Origin: Psychrobacter sp. 1044
GTDB taxonomy: Bacteria > Pseudomonadota > Gammaproteobacteria > Pseudomonadales > Moraxellaceae
DNA: 64,000 bases
Assembly: GCF_904846525.1 (NCBI RefSeq)
Contig: NZ_CAJHAZ010000006.1
Span: 1 to 64,000 of the forward strand
Reading direction: 5' to 3'
The notes beneath the pieces are model-generated. The model ran no database searches and was not told the origin of the DNA. It saw nothing but the letters and a program-made list of their open reading frames with translations. Positions 56,288 to 64,000 of this stretch are shown here, piece after piece. The position numbers and the translations under genes were made by a program. Each line of letters opens with the position of its first letter. The stretch's first letter is position 1.

Positions 56288-56737
56288 TTATAGATCTGTA
56301 TACATTGCTTCTTTCATCATAATGACGGCCTGCTCGAGTCCTAAAAATACAGCGCCTGCAATGAATGCACGACCAATATTCAACTCATAAATACCCTCAA
56401 TTTGTGCGATAGCATTCACATTATCACGTGTCAGACCATGACCTGCGTTAATTGAGATCTTATTATCACTGCGTCGAGCAGTAGCAACAGCTTGCTTAAT
56501 TCGTTTCAGCTCAGCATTTTGCATGTCCATATCGGCTACTAAGCTTGCCTCAGCATAAGCGCCTGTATATAACTCAATACCGTCTGCTCCCGCCTTCTCG
56601 CACCAAAGAGCGGCGGCTAAATGGCTTGGATAACTAACCCCACGCGCTTGACGTAAAGTTGCTGCGTGATCAATGTTTATACTTAATAAAGGTTTTTGCA
56701 AAGGGTTGTTAGATGAAGGTAATGAAGCAGTGGTCAT
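56288..56737 (-). pseudogene. pdxJ: pdxJ with a large in-frame internal deletion
   Basis: PdxJ (pyridoxine 5'-phosphate synthase) is normally about 240-250 residues; this frame is 149 from the ATG at 56737 (168 from an upstream TTG at 56794). The start SINIDHAATLRQARG and the end INAGHGL...ELNIG are present. The middle jumps directly from EKAGADGI to ELYTGAYAEA. In E. coli PdxJ about 105 residues lie between these points, including HLREDRRH and the EMA segment that form the active site. The conserved NIGHA(I/V)...RA near the end also reads NIGRAFIAGA. I infer a non-functional remnant at its native place downstream of recO. An assembly error cannot be excluded. Confidence 0.82.
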
Positions 56738-56854
56738 AAGATTTTTTTTGATAACGAAACCCAATCGACTGATCAACGGTACAAGAATATGCAACTTTAG
56801 ACAGTCTCAGCACCAATCAGATTGGTTATAGCACTTTGAGAGTAGCACTATTAT

Positions 56855-57631
56855 TTATTGGTAACGCTGTTGCTGCTGCCATAGTAGGCGGCTTTGCAAT
56901 GGTTGATAATCCAGTAAATGGTCAATAAGCTGTCGATGGATTTTTGACCAATTATTTAAGGTTTTGTCAGTAATACCTAACTGCGTCATTGCGATAATAT
57001 CAGTACCTTTAAAAAAAAATTGCCCCATAGTATTGTCTAAATGCTCAGTCTGTATATCATTCTGCAAGACAGGCACTAAACCAACATCAGGTAAAAAACG
57101 ATAAGAATCGTCAGGCTGAATGATGTTTTCAATACTATCGTGCGTCAATATTAAGCTAAAACCCAACTCATTGAATAAATGCTGCTCAAATTGGCGCAAG
57201 CACAACCGTAATTCGTTGGCGCTCAAAGGTCGTCTAAGCTGAGACAGACTGTCCTGGTAATGTAGCCATAATACTGGCATTGGGTCTTCGGTCGACAACA
57301 ACCGCCATAGTATTTCGTTTAAATACAACGCCGCATATTGATGTTGACCTGTAATATTTTCGTAGGGCAGTGCTTCTAAAACAGTGGCAATGCCATCATC
57401 TTTTGCTATGCCTGTTTGAGTTGTGTGTTGCGATGCAATACTGATCTGACTAAACGTTTTTAAATCCCGTTTACCAGTGGCAAAGAGCTGCAATGGCATG
57501 AACAATGGCGCGCCTTTTTTCCCAATACCATGAATCACGCCATGTTGCTGAGAAAACAGATAATATAAGGCGCGCTTTTCTTGATAAGGACGCTGATGCA
57601 ATAAATAACCGACTAACGCTTCGTTACGCAT
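56855..57631 (-). CDS. recO: DNA repair protein RecO
   Basis: RecO loads RecA on SSB-coated single-stranded DNA with RecR in the RecFOR pathway. The 258-residue protein has the N-terminal OB fold (EALVGYLLHQRPYQEKRALYYLFS), the basic GIGKKGAP loop and the helical C-terminal domain (LRLCLRQFEQHLFNELGFSL). Zinc cysteines are absent, as in most gammaproteobacteria. It follows era by 56 bases in the lepA-to-pdxJ cluster. Confidence 0.92.
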   Translation of the reverse strand: MRNEALVGYLLHQRPYQEKRALYYLFSQQHGVIHGIGKKGAPLFMPLQLFATGKRDLKTFSQISIASQHTTQTGIAKDDGIATVLEALPYENITGQHQYAALYLNEILWRLLSTEDPMPVLWLHYQDSLSQLRRPLSANELRLCLRQFEQHLFNELGFSLILTHDSIENIIQPDDSYRFLPDVGLVPVLQNDIQTEHLDNTMGQFFFKGTDIIAMTQLGITDKTLNNWSKIHRQLIDHLLDYQPLQSRLLWQQQQRYQ

Positions 57632-57687
57632 TTTTTATCACCTCAGCATCGAGCATATAGAAAAGTGATTAAAGCGCTATTCTTTAA

Positions 57688-58800
57688 TCAATATCCTAAG
57701 CTAGTCAATGCACGTTCGTCATCAGACCAGCCACGTTTCACTTTCACCCACAGTGTCAGCATAATCTTTTTATCAAACAGCTGCTCCATATCTTTACGAG
57801 CATCCACACCCACTTGCTTAATACGCTGACCTTTATCACCAATCACAATGGCTTTTTGACCACTACGTTCAACATAAATAGTCGCATCGATGAAAGTACA
57901 AGCCTTACGTGGACGCCCTGTTTTTGGATCAGTGTGCGCAGGCTCATCTTTGAACCCATCAATCTGTACAGTCAGGTCATATGGCACTTCGTCACCAGCG
58001 CTACGCATGATTTTTTCGCGGATAATTTCACTGGCCAAAAATCGTTCTGAGCGGTCAGTAATTTGCTCGGTATCATAGATAGGGGCAGCAATAGGAAGAT
58101 GCGAAGCAATCACTTCTTGTAGACGATCTAGGTTTTGGTTTTTTAAGGCAGATACTGGTACGATATCGGCAAAATCAAAACTGTCATTAAACGTCTCAAT
58201 CAGCGGCAACACGCTGCCTTTATCTTTTAAGGTATCAGATTTATTAATAACTAATACTACATTTAAATTGGTATCGCCAAGCTTTTGTAAAACCAACAAA
58301 TCATCATCACGCCATTGATCTGAATCAACAACGAATAATACCAAATCAACATCTACTAATGCAGATACCGCAGCTTTATTCATACGCTCATTAATAGCAC
58401 GTACTTCATTGCGGTGAATACCTGGCGTGTCAACGAATACTGCCTGCATCTCATGATTTGACAAAATACCGTGGATACGGTGACGAGTAGTTTGCGGCTT
58501 ACGTGATGTAATAGACAGCTTTTGACCCAATAAGTGATTCATCAAAGTCGATTTACCAACGTTTGGACGTCCAACGATCGCGACATAACCCGCTTTAAAA
58601 TCATCAGCAATACCTGCATGACTACTAGGGGCAAAGAATTCTTCAATTGCCATATCATTGTCTACAGTAGTATCTTCTGCTTGATTGATGCCATCATTAG
58701 TAATATCGATATTATCTTGGTTTTGATTCAATTCTGTGTTTTCGGTCATATTTTTGGCATTATCTTCATCATTGGATGGCAAGTCAGTACGATTGCTCAT
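57688..58800 (-). CDS. era: GTPase Era
   Basis: Era binds the 3' end of 16S rRNA during 30S maturation. The 370-residue protein has the G domain (GRPNVGKSTLMNHLLG, DTPGIH, NKSD) and a C-terminal KH domain (KAIVIGDKGQRIKQVGVDARKDME in parts). It carries an extra N-terminal segment of about 68 residues, almost entirely acidic/amidic (Asp, Asn, Glu, Thr), before the G domain; typical Era is about 300 residues. The ATG at 58800 has an agga site seven bases upstream. That 15-base initiation region recurs near 59000. Confidence 0.95.
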   Translation of the reverse strand: MSNRTDLPSNDEDNAKNMTENTELNQNQDNIDITNDGINQAEDTTVDNDMAIEEFFAPSSHAGIADDFKAGYVAIVGRPNVGKSTLMNHLLGQKLSITSRKPQTTRHRIHGILSNHEMQAVFVDTPGIHRNEVRAINERMNKAAVSALVDVDLVLFVVDSDQWRDDDLLVLQKLGDTNLNVVLVINKSDTLKDKGSVLPLIETFNDSFDFADIVPVSALKNQNLDRLQEVIASHLPIAAPIYDTEQITDRSERFLASEIIREKIMRSAGDEVPYDLTVQIDGFKDEPAHTDPKTGRPRKACTFIDATIYVERSGQKAIVIGDKGQRIKQVGVDARKDMEQLFDKKIMLTLWVKVKRGWSDDERALTSLGY

Positions 58801-58812
58801 AGGTTAATCCTA
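58798..58812 (-). promoter_or_regulatory. era translation-initiation region, duplicated at 58999-59013
   Basis: On the minus strand taggattaacctatg contains the Shine-Dalgarno and the ATG of era. The identical 15 bases occur at 58999-59013, two bases past the rnc stop, where they start an eight-codon frame (MDRTYHFF then stop, down to 58975). Confidence 0.6.
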
Positions 58813-59014
58813 TAGAATTTATGCCCAGTCAAATGATGCTTAATGATGTATTGGCTGTATCAGCACTAAAAAAGCAAAACCATCATCGGCTGGGAAATAT
58901 TTAAGGTTTTGAAATGTGTGACGTTTACGCTAATTCAAATAAACGATTTTTAAAACGTCACTTAACATATATTGTCAAAAAAAGTGGTATGTGCGATCCA
59001 TAGGTTAATCCTAG

Positions 59015-59812
59015 TTAGGATCGCTTTTTAGCTGAGCTCGGCAGTTTATGCAATTGGTTAATCATTAGTTCTGCTGCTTTTTGTTCAGCGATACGGCGGC
59101 TCTCACCAGATTCAGTAATATCAACACAGTTATTGATATTAACATGACAACGTACAACAAAAATTTGATGCGGCGCGTTACCACGTGTTTCCATTAGCTC
59201 ATAATGTGGCAGATCAAATTGCTTAGATTGTAGCCACTCTTGCAATCGACTCTTGGCATCTTTTAAGGCTTTTTGGTCATTAACGTTGTCAATCAAATCA
59301 CCATACCATGAGAGAACACAATCGCGAGTAATATCCAAATCTTGGCTGTCTAAATAAATAGCACCAATCAAAGACTCCACAGCATCAGCCAATATAGAAG
59401 CGCGATTGCGCCCACCACCTTTACGCTCACCTATCCCTAATATCAGATGATTAGAGAGCTCTAAGTTTTGCGCAATAATGACCAATGATTCTTGACGTAC
59501 CAAAGTGGCACGCATACGAGTCAATCGACCCTCATTTTGGCTAGGATAGCGATGATATAAAGCCTCACCCACAATCATTCCTAACAGAGCGTCTCCTAAA
59601 AACTCTAAACGCTCATAATTTTTTTTGCTATCAAATGAGCGGTGTGTCAACGCAAGTTTGGGAAGACTCAAGTCCTTAAACACATAGCCTAACTTGCGTG
59701 TCAATACGGCTAATTGCTGAATAAATTCTGAGCTAACAATCAGCGTGTCGACAGACGTGCTATTTTGTTGAGGAGTAGGAATCGCTTGGGAATGCTGCAA
59801 AGTTGGTTTCAT
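59015..59812 (-). CDS. rnc: Ribonuclease III
   Basis: RNase III cleaves double-stranded RNA in rRNA and mRNA processing. The 265-residue protein has the nuclease signature ERLEFLGDALLGMIVGEALY with the metal-binding Glu/Asp residues, the second metal site DAVESLIGAIYLD, and a C-terminal dsRNA-binding domain (about 185-255). An N-terminal extension of about 30 residues precedes the domain. It lies between DUF4845 and era, the common order. Confidence 0.96.
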   Translation of the reverse strand: MKPTLQHSQAIPTPQQNSTSVDTLIVSSEFIQQLAVLTRKLGYVFKDLSLPKLALTHRSFDSKKNYERLEFLGDALLGMIVGEALYHRYPSQNEGRLTRMRATLVRQESLVIIAQNLELSNHLILGIGERKGGGRNRASILADAVESLIGAIYLDSQDLDITRDCVLSWYGDLIDNVNDQKALKDAKSRLQEWLQSKQFDLPHYELMETRGNAPHQIFVVRCHVNINNCVDITESGESRRIAEQKAAELMINQLHKLPSSAKKRS

Positions 59813-59932
59813 GCGTGGCTTGTGGTTATCCCTTCTGTTTTACTGATTTGGTTAGTAATAGTATGGATTAATGAATATTATAAAGACATTCAGATATTAA
59901 AAAGTTTAAGAGTGATCTAACACTCTTTTTAG

Positions 59933-60325
59933 TTACTCTGCTGTTGTCATATCGATATCACCTTCGAAGCGATTGACGATATCAACATTACCAAAGAAAT
60001 TGTTAGTGACTGCATATTCTTTACGAATAGCCAATTGTCCCGTCTTTTTATCAATAAAAGTAAATACGTCTTCCGCCTGAGTATCATAATCAGCATTAAT
60101 AGATAGCTGTCTATTAACACGCTCGACAAACTGCTTGGCCGTTTCATTATTATTATTTGCCTCCTTAAGCTGTGCGCTTAAGGTCTTGGTCAATTGATAA
60201 TCACCAATCTGAGCAGGGACGATAACAACCATCAATTTGGCAGCAACTCCTAACACAAGAATAATTAAAACGATACTCGTTACGCTAGCACCACGCTGTG
60301 TGGCGATTCCAGATAATTGCTGCAC
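59933..60325 (-). CDS. DUF4845 membrane protein
   Basis: A 130-residue protein with one N-terminal membrane helix (about 17-38, TSIVLIILVLGVAAKLMVVIVPA) and an extracytoplasmic domain. The family is found almost only between lepB and rnc in beta- and gammaproteobacteria, as here, and has no established function. The start is GTG (60325) with a gaggg site upstream; no ATG fits. Confidence 0.87.
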   Translation of the reverse strand: MQQLSGIATQRGASVTSIVLIILVLGVAAKLMVVIVPAQIGDYQLTKTLSAQLKEANNNNETAKQFVERVNRQLSINADYDTQAEDVFTFIDKKTGQLAIRKEYAVTNNFFGNVDIVNRFEGDIDMTTAE

Positions 60326-60470
60326 TATGATATCCCTCTACTGGTAAACAACTATTTTTAGGAGCTACCGAAATACTAGGTAGCCGTTTATTAGATAGCA
60401 ACAATATTAGCATAAAACTATTATCGATAAATCAACCAATAGAGCGTCTCATAATCTTAATTACATAATC

Positions 60471-61373
60471 TTAATCAATAGTACCGTTGCGTTCAAAGGT
60501 TGGTAAATTAAGTCCGGGTGGCTTATGCATCCAGATATAAACCGCTTTACCCGCTAAATTCTCATCAGGAACAAATCCCCAAAACCGACCATCAGCACTA
60601 CGATCGCGGTTATCGCCCATCACAAAATAATGACCTTCTGGAACGCTAATACGCCATTTGGTACCTGCTGAGCTAATTACCTCTGGTGATTGCTGCTGCA
60701 AAAATGGTGCATATTGAGAACTATTCATACCATTCAAGTAACGAACAAGATGCTTGTTTTCACCTTGTGTTTCCTGAAAGTATTGCGCCTCACCCTCTTC
60801 TTGTTGACCCATCGCTGCCGCACTGTCTTCGGTCAGTACTTGCCCTGGACCGATTTGTCCTGGTAAATAAAGCTGTGAGGTTAACTCAGGGTTTGCCGCA
60901 AAATCGACAGGCTTAGTATCAACTGGGACATCATTGATAGAAAGTGTCCCTTGATCATAACTAACAGTATCACCAGGCAAACCAATGACACGCTTGATAT
61001 AATAAATACTTGGGTTTTCAGGATAGCGAAATACAGCCACATCACCATGCTCAGGCGCGCCCGTATCCAGCACTTTGTTATACGTCAGTGGTAGGCGCAC
61101 CCCGTAGGCATACTTATTAACCGCAATAAAATCACCCGTATATAATGTCGGCACCATAGAAGATGAAGGGATATTAAAAGGCTCAATCAAAAACGAGCGT
61201 ACTATTAACACCACTGCCAATACGGGGAAAAAATCGTAAGCCCAGCGTACCAAGAGACTTTCTTGACCACGCCCGCGAGTTTTACGCTGTTTCAGGGCTA
61301 GCTTATCTAATAGCCAAATAATACCCAAACCAATGGTTAATGGTACTAAAATTAAATTAAAATCAAAATCCAT
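60471..61373 (-). CDS. lepB: Signal peptidase I
   Basis: LepB removes signal peptides on the periplasmic face of the inner membrane. The 300-residue protein has two N-terminal membrane segments, the nucleophile Ser in FNIPSSSMVPTL, the general-base Lys in YYIKRVIGLPGD, and the family boxes GDNRDRSADGRFWGFV and GKAVYIW. ATG 61373 (MDFDFN) is preferred; a TTG two codons earlier is in frame. It sits 104 bases after lepA. Confidence 0.96.
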   Translation of the reverse strand: MDFDFNLILVPLTIGLGIIWLLDKLALKQRKTRGRGQESLLVRWAYDFFPVLAVVLIVRSFLIEPFNIPSSSMVPTLYTGDFIAVNKYAYGVRLPLTYNKVLDTGAPEHGDVAVFRYPENPSIYYIKRVIGLPGDTVSYDQGTLSINDVPVDTKPVDFAANPELTSQLYLPGQIGPGQVLTEDSAAAMGQQEEGEAQYFQETQGENKHLVRYLNGMNSSQYAPFLQQQSPEVISSAGTKWRISVPEGHYFVMGDNRDRSADGRFWGFVPDENLAGKAVYIWMHKPPGLNLPTFERNGTID

Positions 61374-61477
61374 ACTCAATTGCCTATTAACGAGCGACTT
61401 ATCTGGCTATCTATACTATCAACTGCGCCACTAATGACACCAACAAAACTATCATTGACCAGTCAATTAGTAATGAC

Positions 61478-63274
61478 TTACTCAACCTGCAATACCGCTA
61501 AGAAGGCTTCTTGTGGAATCTCCACATTACCGACTTGCTTCATACGTTTTTTACCCGCTTTTTGCTTAGACAATAGCTTTTTCTTACGCGATACATCACC
61601 GCCATAACACTTAGCCAAGACGTCTTTACGCATGGCTTTCACCGTACTACGCCCAATAATTTGGCTACCAATCGCGGCCTGAATTGCCACATCAAACATC
61701 TGACGCGGAATCAACTCTTTCATCTTAGTCACCAACGCATTACCACGATAGCGTGATTGGGTTTCATGCACAATCATGGCGAGCGCATCGACTTTATCAC
61801 CATTAATCAGTACGTCTACCTTAACCAATTTATCAACTTGATAACGCTCAAAATTATAATCAAGCGAGGCAAATCCGCGTGATACCGATTTTAGACGGTC
61901 AAAGAAGTCCATGACTACTTCGCCCATTGGAATATCAAAGATCAGCTGTACTTGACGACCCATAAAGCGCATATCAACTTGTACGCCGCGACGCTCAATA
62001 CACAAGGTCATCACATTACCAAGATAATCCTGTGGTACTAAAATCTGACAACGGGCAATCGGCTCACGGAACTCTTCGATATTATTGGGTTCAGGCAATC
62101 TTGATGGATTATCAACGTAGATAATACTGCCATCTTTTTTTACAATCTCATAGATAACTGACGGCGCAGTGGTAATCAAATCCAAGTCATATTCGCGCTC
62201 TAAACGCTCTTGGATAATCTCCATGTGCAGCATACCAAGGAAACCACAACGGAAACCAAAACCTAGCGCATCGGAGGTATCAGGCTCGAAGAACAATGAA
62301 GCATCGTTGATTTGTAGCTTTTGCAGCGCTTCACGGAATTTTTCAAAATCTGTAGATTCAACAGGGAACATACCAGCATAGACTTGCGGAGTAATCTGTT
62401 TAAAACCTGGAATACGCTCAACGTCTGGCGTTTTAGAATGAGTAATCGTATCACCCACTGGCGCGCCAGCGATATCTTTGATACCAGCAATAATAAAACC
62501 GACTTCACCCGCCTCCAAGATACCTGTATCGACAGGCTTAGGCGTAAAGACACCGATCGAGCCGACTAAATGCGATTCTTTGGTTGATTTGATATAAAGT
62601 TTATCACCTTTTCGGATAGTACCTTCACGTACCCGAACCAATGACACAACGCCTAGATAGTTATCAAACCAAGAGTCAATAATCAATGCTTGTAATGGCG
62701 CCTCACGATCACCAGTCGGTGCAGGGATAAATTCAACCAATGCTTCTAGCAGTTTATCGACGCCCAAACCCGATTTAGCAGAGACTCGTGGCGCATCAAC
62801 AGCGTCAATTCCAATGATGTCTTCAATCTCTTGAATGACACGCTCAGGCTCGACTTGTGGCAAATCAATTTTATTTAATACCGCCATGACTTCTAGACCC
62901 TGATCAACGGCAGTATAGCAGTTGGCCACTGACTGAGCTTCCACCCCTTGCGCGGCATCAACAACCAATAGCGCGCCTTCACAAGCGGCTAGTGAACGCG
63001 ACACCTCATATGAGAAGTCAACGTGTCCTGGAGTATCGATAAAGTTGAGCTGATAGCGCTCACCATTAGGATGATCGTAGAATAAGGTTACCGACTGCGC
63101 TTTAATGGTGATACCGCGCTCACGCTCAATATCCATGGAGTCAAGTACTTGCGCCTGCATCTCGCGATCTTGCAAGGCACCGCACATTTGAATAAAACGA
63201 TCAGCAAGCGTCGACTTGCCATGATCAATGTGGGCAATGATTGAAAAGTTACGAATATTTGCTAATGCAGTCAC
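61478..63274 (-). CDS. lepA: Elongation factor 4 (LepA)
   Basis: A translational GTPase that back-translocates or remodels stalled ribosomes and aids 30S biogenesis. The 598-residue protein has the G domain ([35 protein letters not shown]) and the LepA-specific C-terminal domain with the signature [16 protein letters not shown]. The start is GTG (63274). It is the first gene of the lepA-lepB-DUF4845-rnc-era-recO-pdxJ minus-strand cluster. Confidence 0.96.
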   Translation of the reverse strand: MTALANIRNFSIIAHIDHGKSTLADRFIQMCGALQDREMQAQVLDSMDIERERGITIKAQSVTLFYDHPNGERYQLNFIDTPGHVDFSYEVSRSLAACEGALLVVDAAQGVEAQSVANCYTAVDQGLEVMAVLNKIDLPQVEPERVIQEIEDIIGIDAVDAPRVSAKSGLGVDKLLEALVEFIPAPTGDREAPLQALIIDSWFDNYLGVVSLVRVREGTIRKGDKLYIKSTKESHLVGSIGVFTPKPVDTGILEAGEVGFIIAGIKDIAGAPVGDTITHSKTPDVERIPGFKQITPQVYAGMFPVESTDFEKFREALQKLQINDASLFFEPDTSDALGFGFRCGFLGMLHMEIIQERLEREYDLDLITTAPSVIYEIVKKDGSIIYVDNPSRLPEPNNIEEFREPIARCQILVPQDYLGNVMTLCIERRGVQVDMRFMGRQVQLIFDIPMGEVVMDFFDRLKSVSRGFASLDYNFERYQVDKLVKVDVLINGDKVDALAMIVHETQSRYRGNALVTKMKELIPRQMFDVAIQAAIGSQIIGRSTVKAMRKDVLAKCYGGDVSRKKKLLSKQKAGKKRMKQVGNVEIPQEAFLAVLQVE

Positions 63275-63636
63275 AAAGCGCCTACTAAATTAAGGGTGAT
63301 AGAATAATAAAATTAAGAAATAAATGCTGTCAGGCGCAACCGCTAAAATAGCTGTCCATCATTAAGGGAGCAATAACAAGAGAAAATAATTAGAATCAGC
63401 TTATTTGCCAATATTATCATCTCCAATCAACCGCTCAAGACATCAACTCTTACGCGCAGGCATGAAAGAGTATTCTAGCAGTTTTCTACCATAAAGTAAG
63501 GCGATTTTATTAGCAGAGGGATGATTTACAAGTGAAGTTACGAGCGGATAACTGTACAGATAGAAAGCGAGCGGCTTGATAGCACCTTATTCACTTCGAC
63601 AAGACTCATGCTGACTGGATATGAACAATCAATAAT
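63275..63636. other. lepA upstream gap
   Basis: About 360 bases between the capsule gene stop and lepA, both on the minus strand. It should contain the lepA promoter. No gene, terminator or RNA recognised. Confidence 0.4.
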
Positions 63637-64000
63637 CTACTGAGGGGTATTGGTTTTGGACAGATCACTCTCTATGGGTTCACATCCTGCGCTATGCAGA
63701 TATTTATGCATCCATGGTGACTTACCGTAAAAAGCCCCGTTGATCTGAGTTTGCTCTATCAAGTATTCACGAAATCTAAGATAAAACTCATTATCTGGGC
63801 GGTTAGGTTGTTGCCAAAACTCATTAAGTGGTTTTTGATCTATCAGTTTCGGCGTATCATAAATCGCGCGACCCATGATCTTGGTAGGTTTTTTGTGATA
63901 TACCGATTGCAACCCTGTCGTGCTATTGATGGTCACCATCCCAATACTGTGTTTCATCAAGGTTGGCAGGTGCATGTCACAACCATAGAATACACGATCA
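63637..64000 (-). CDS. Capsule polysaccharide KpsS/LipB-like protein, C-terminal part
   Basis: The frame is open to the right edge of the window, so only the C-terminal 120 or so residues are seen. The conserved segment DMHLPTLMKHSIGMVTINSTTGLQSVYHKKP (read in parts) with GRAIYD matches the KpsS/LipB group of beta-Kdo transferases that build the lipid anchor of ATP-dependent capsules. An internal ATG at 63975 is not the start. Neighbouring capsule genes would lie beyond the window. Confidence 0.8.
   Translation of the reverse strand, partial: DRVFYGCDMHLPTLMKHSIGMVTINSTTGLQSVYHKKPTKIMGRAIYDTPKLIDQKPLNEFWQQPNRPDNEFYLRFREYLIEQTQINGAFYGKSPWMHKYLHSAGCEPIESDLSKTNTPQ

Overview
The window looks like a chromosomal segment of a Moraxellaceae gammaproteobacterium, most likely Psychrobacter. 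This is inferred from recalled gene order and protein style: barA-cysM-exonuclease-rlmD-relA, lepA-lepB-DUF4845-rnc-era-recO-pdxJ, metXW, rpsB-tsf, ileS-lspA, and an OprF/OmpA-type porin. Intergenic DNA is AT-rich and most genes end in clear intrinsic hairpins. I saw no rRNA, tRNA, CRISPR array, insertion sequence or prophage.

Layout. 1-2.7 kb: a 16-bp tandem repeat, a small acidic protein, a BPSS1780-type membrane protein and ferrochelatase. 3-8.3 kb: metX-metW with a structured leader, a secreted Sel1-repeat protein, tRNA hydroxylase TrhO and an exported hydroxyisourate hydrolase. 8.6-15.5 kb: serA divergent from a D-2-hydroxyglutarate dehydrogenase-type flavoenzyme, a BLUF photoreceptor with a C-terminal membrane helix, a GNAT-nitrilase fusion and a membrane-anchored thioredoxin-like protein. 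15.9-27 kb: ileS-lspA, then a GST and a cold-shock/DUF1294 protein on the other strand, fkpB, an aldo/keto reductase, plsC, hflX and lrgAB. 27.4-30.5 kb: a lytic transglycosylase and rpsB-tsf.

30.9-35.5 kb holds the most unusual locus. It is a five-gene minus-strand operon encoding a solute-binding lipoprotein, a membrane-bound CheA-like kinase (PilJ-like helical ectodomain, Hpt domain, CheA-type ATPase), a single-domain CheY-like regulator and two tandem CheX-type phosphatase homologues. No chemoreceptor, CheW, CheR or CheB is present in the window. I infer a self-contained ligand-sensing phosphorelay with its own phosphatases.

35.8-49.8 kb: a Bcr/CflA exporter, a crotonase-fold enzyme, the BarA/GacS hybrid kinase, and the cysM-exonuclease-rlmD-relA-mutM run. 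50-56.3 kb: a small secreted protein, mscL, typA, the OmpA/OprF porin and a FimT/GspH pseudopilin. 56.3-63.3 kb: the lepA-to-pdxJ cluster, all on the minus strand, in which pdxJ has lost its central ~100 residues in frame. The right edge cuts a KpsS/LipB-like capsule gene.
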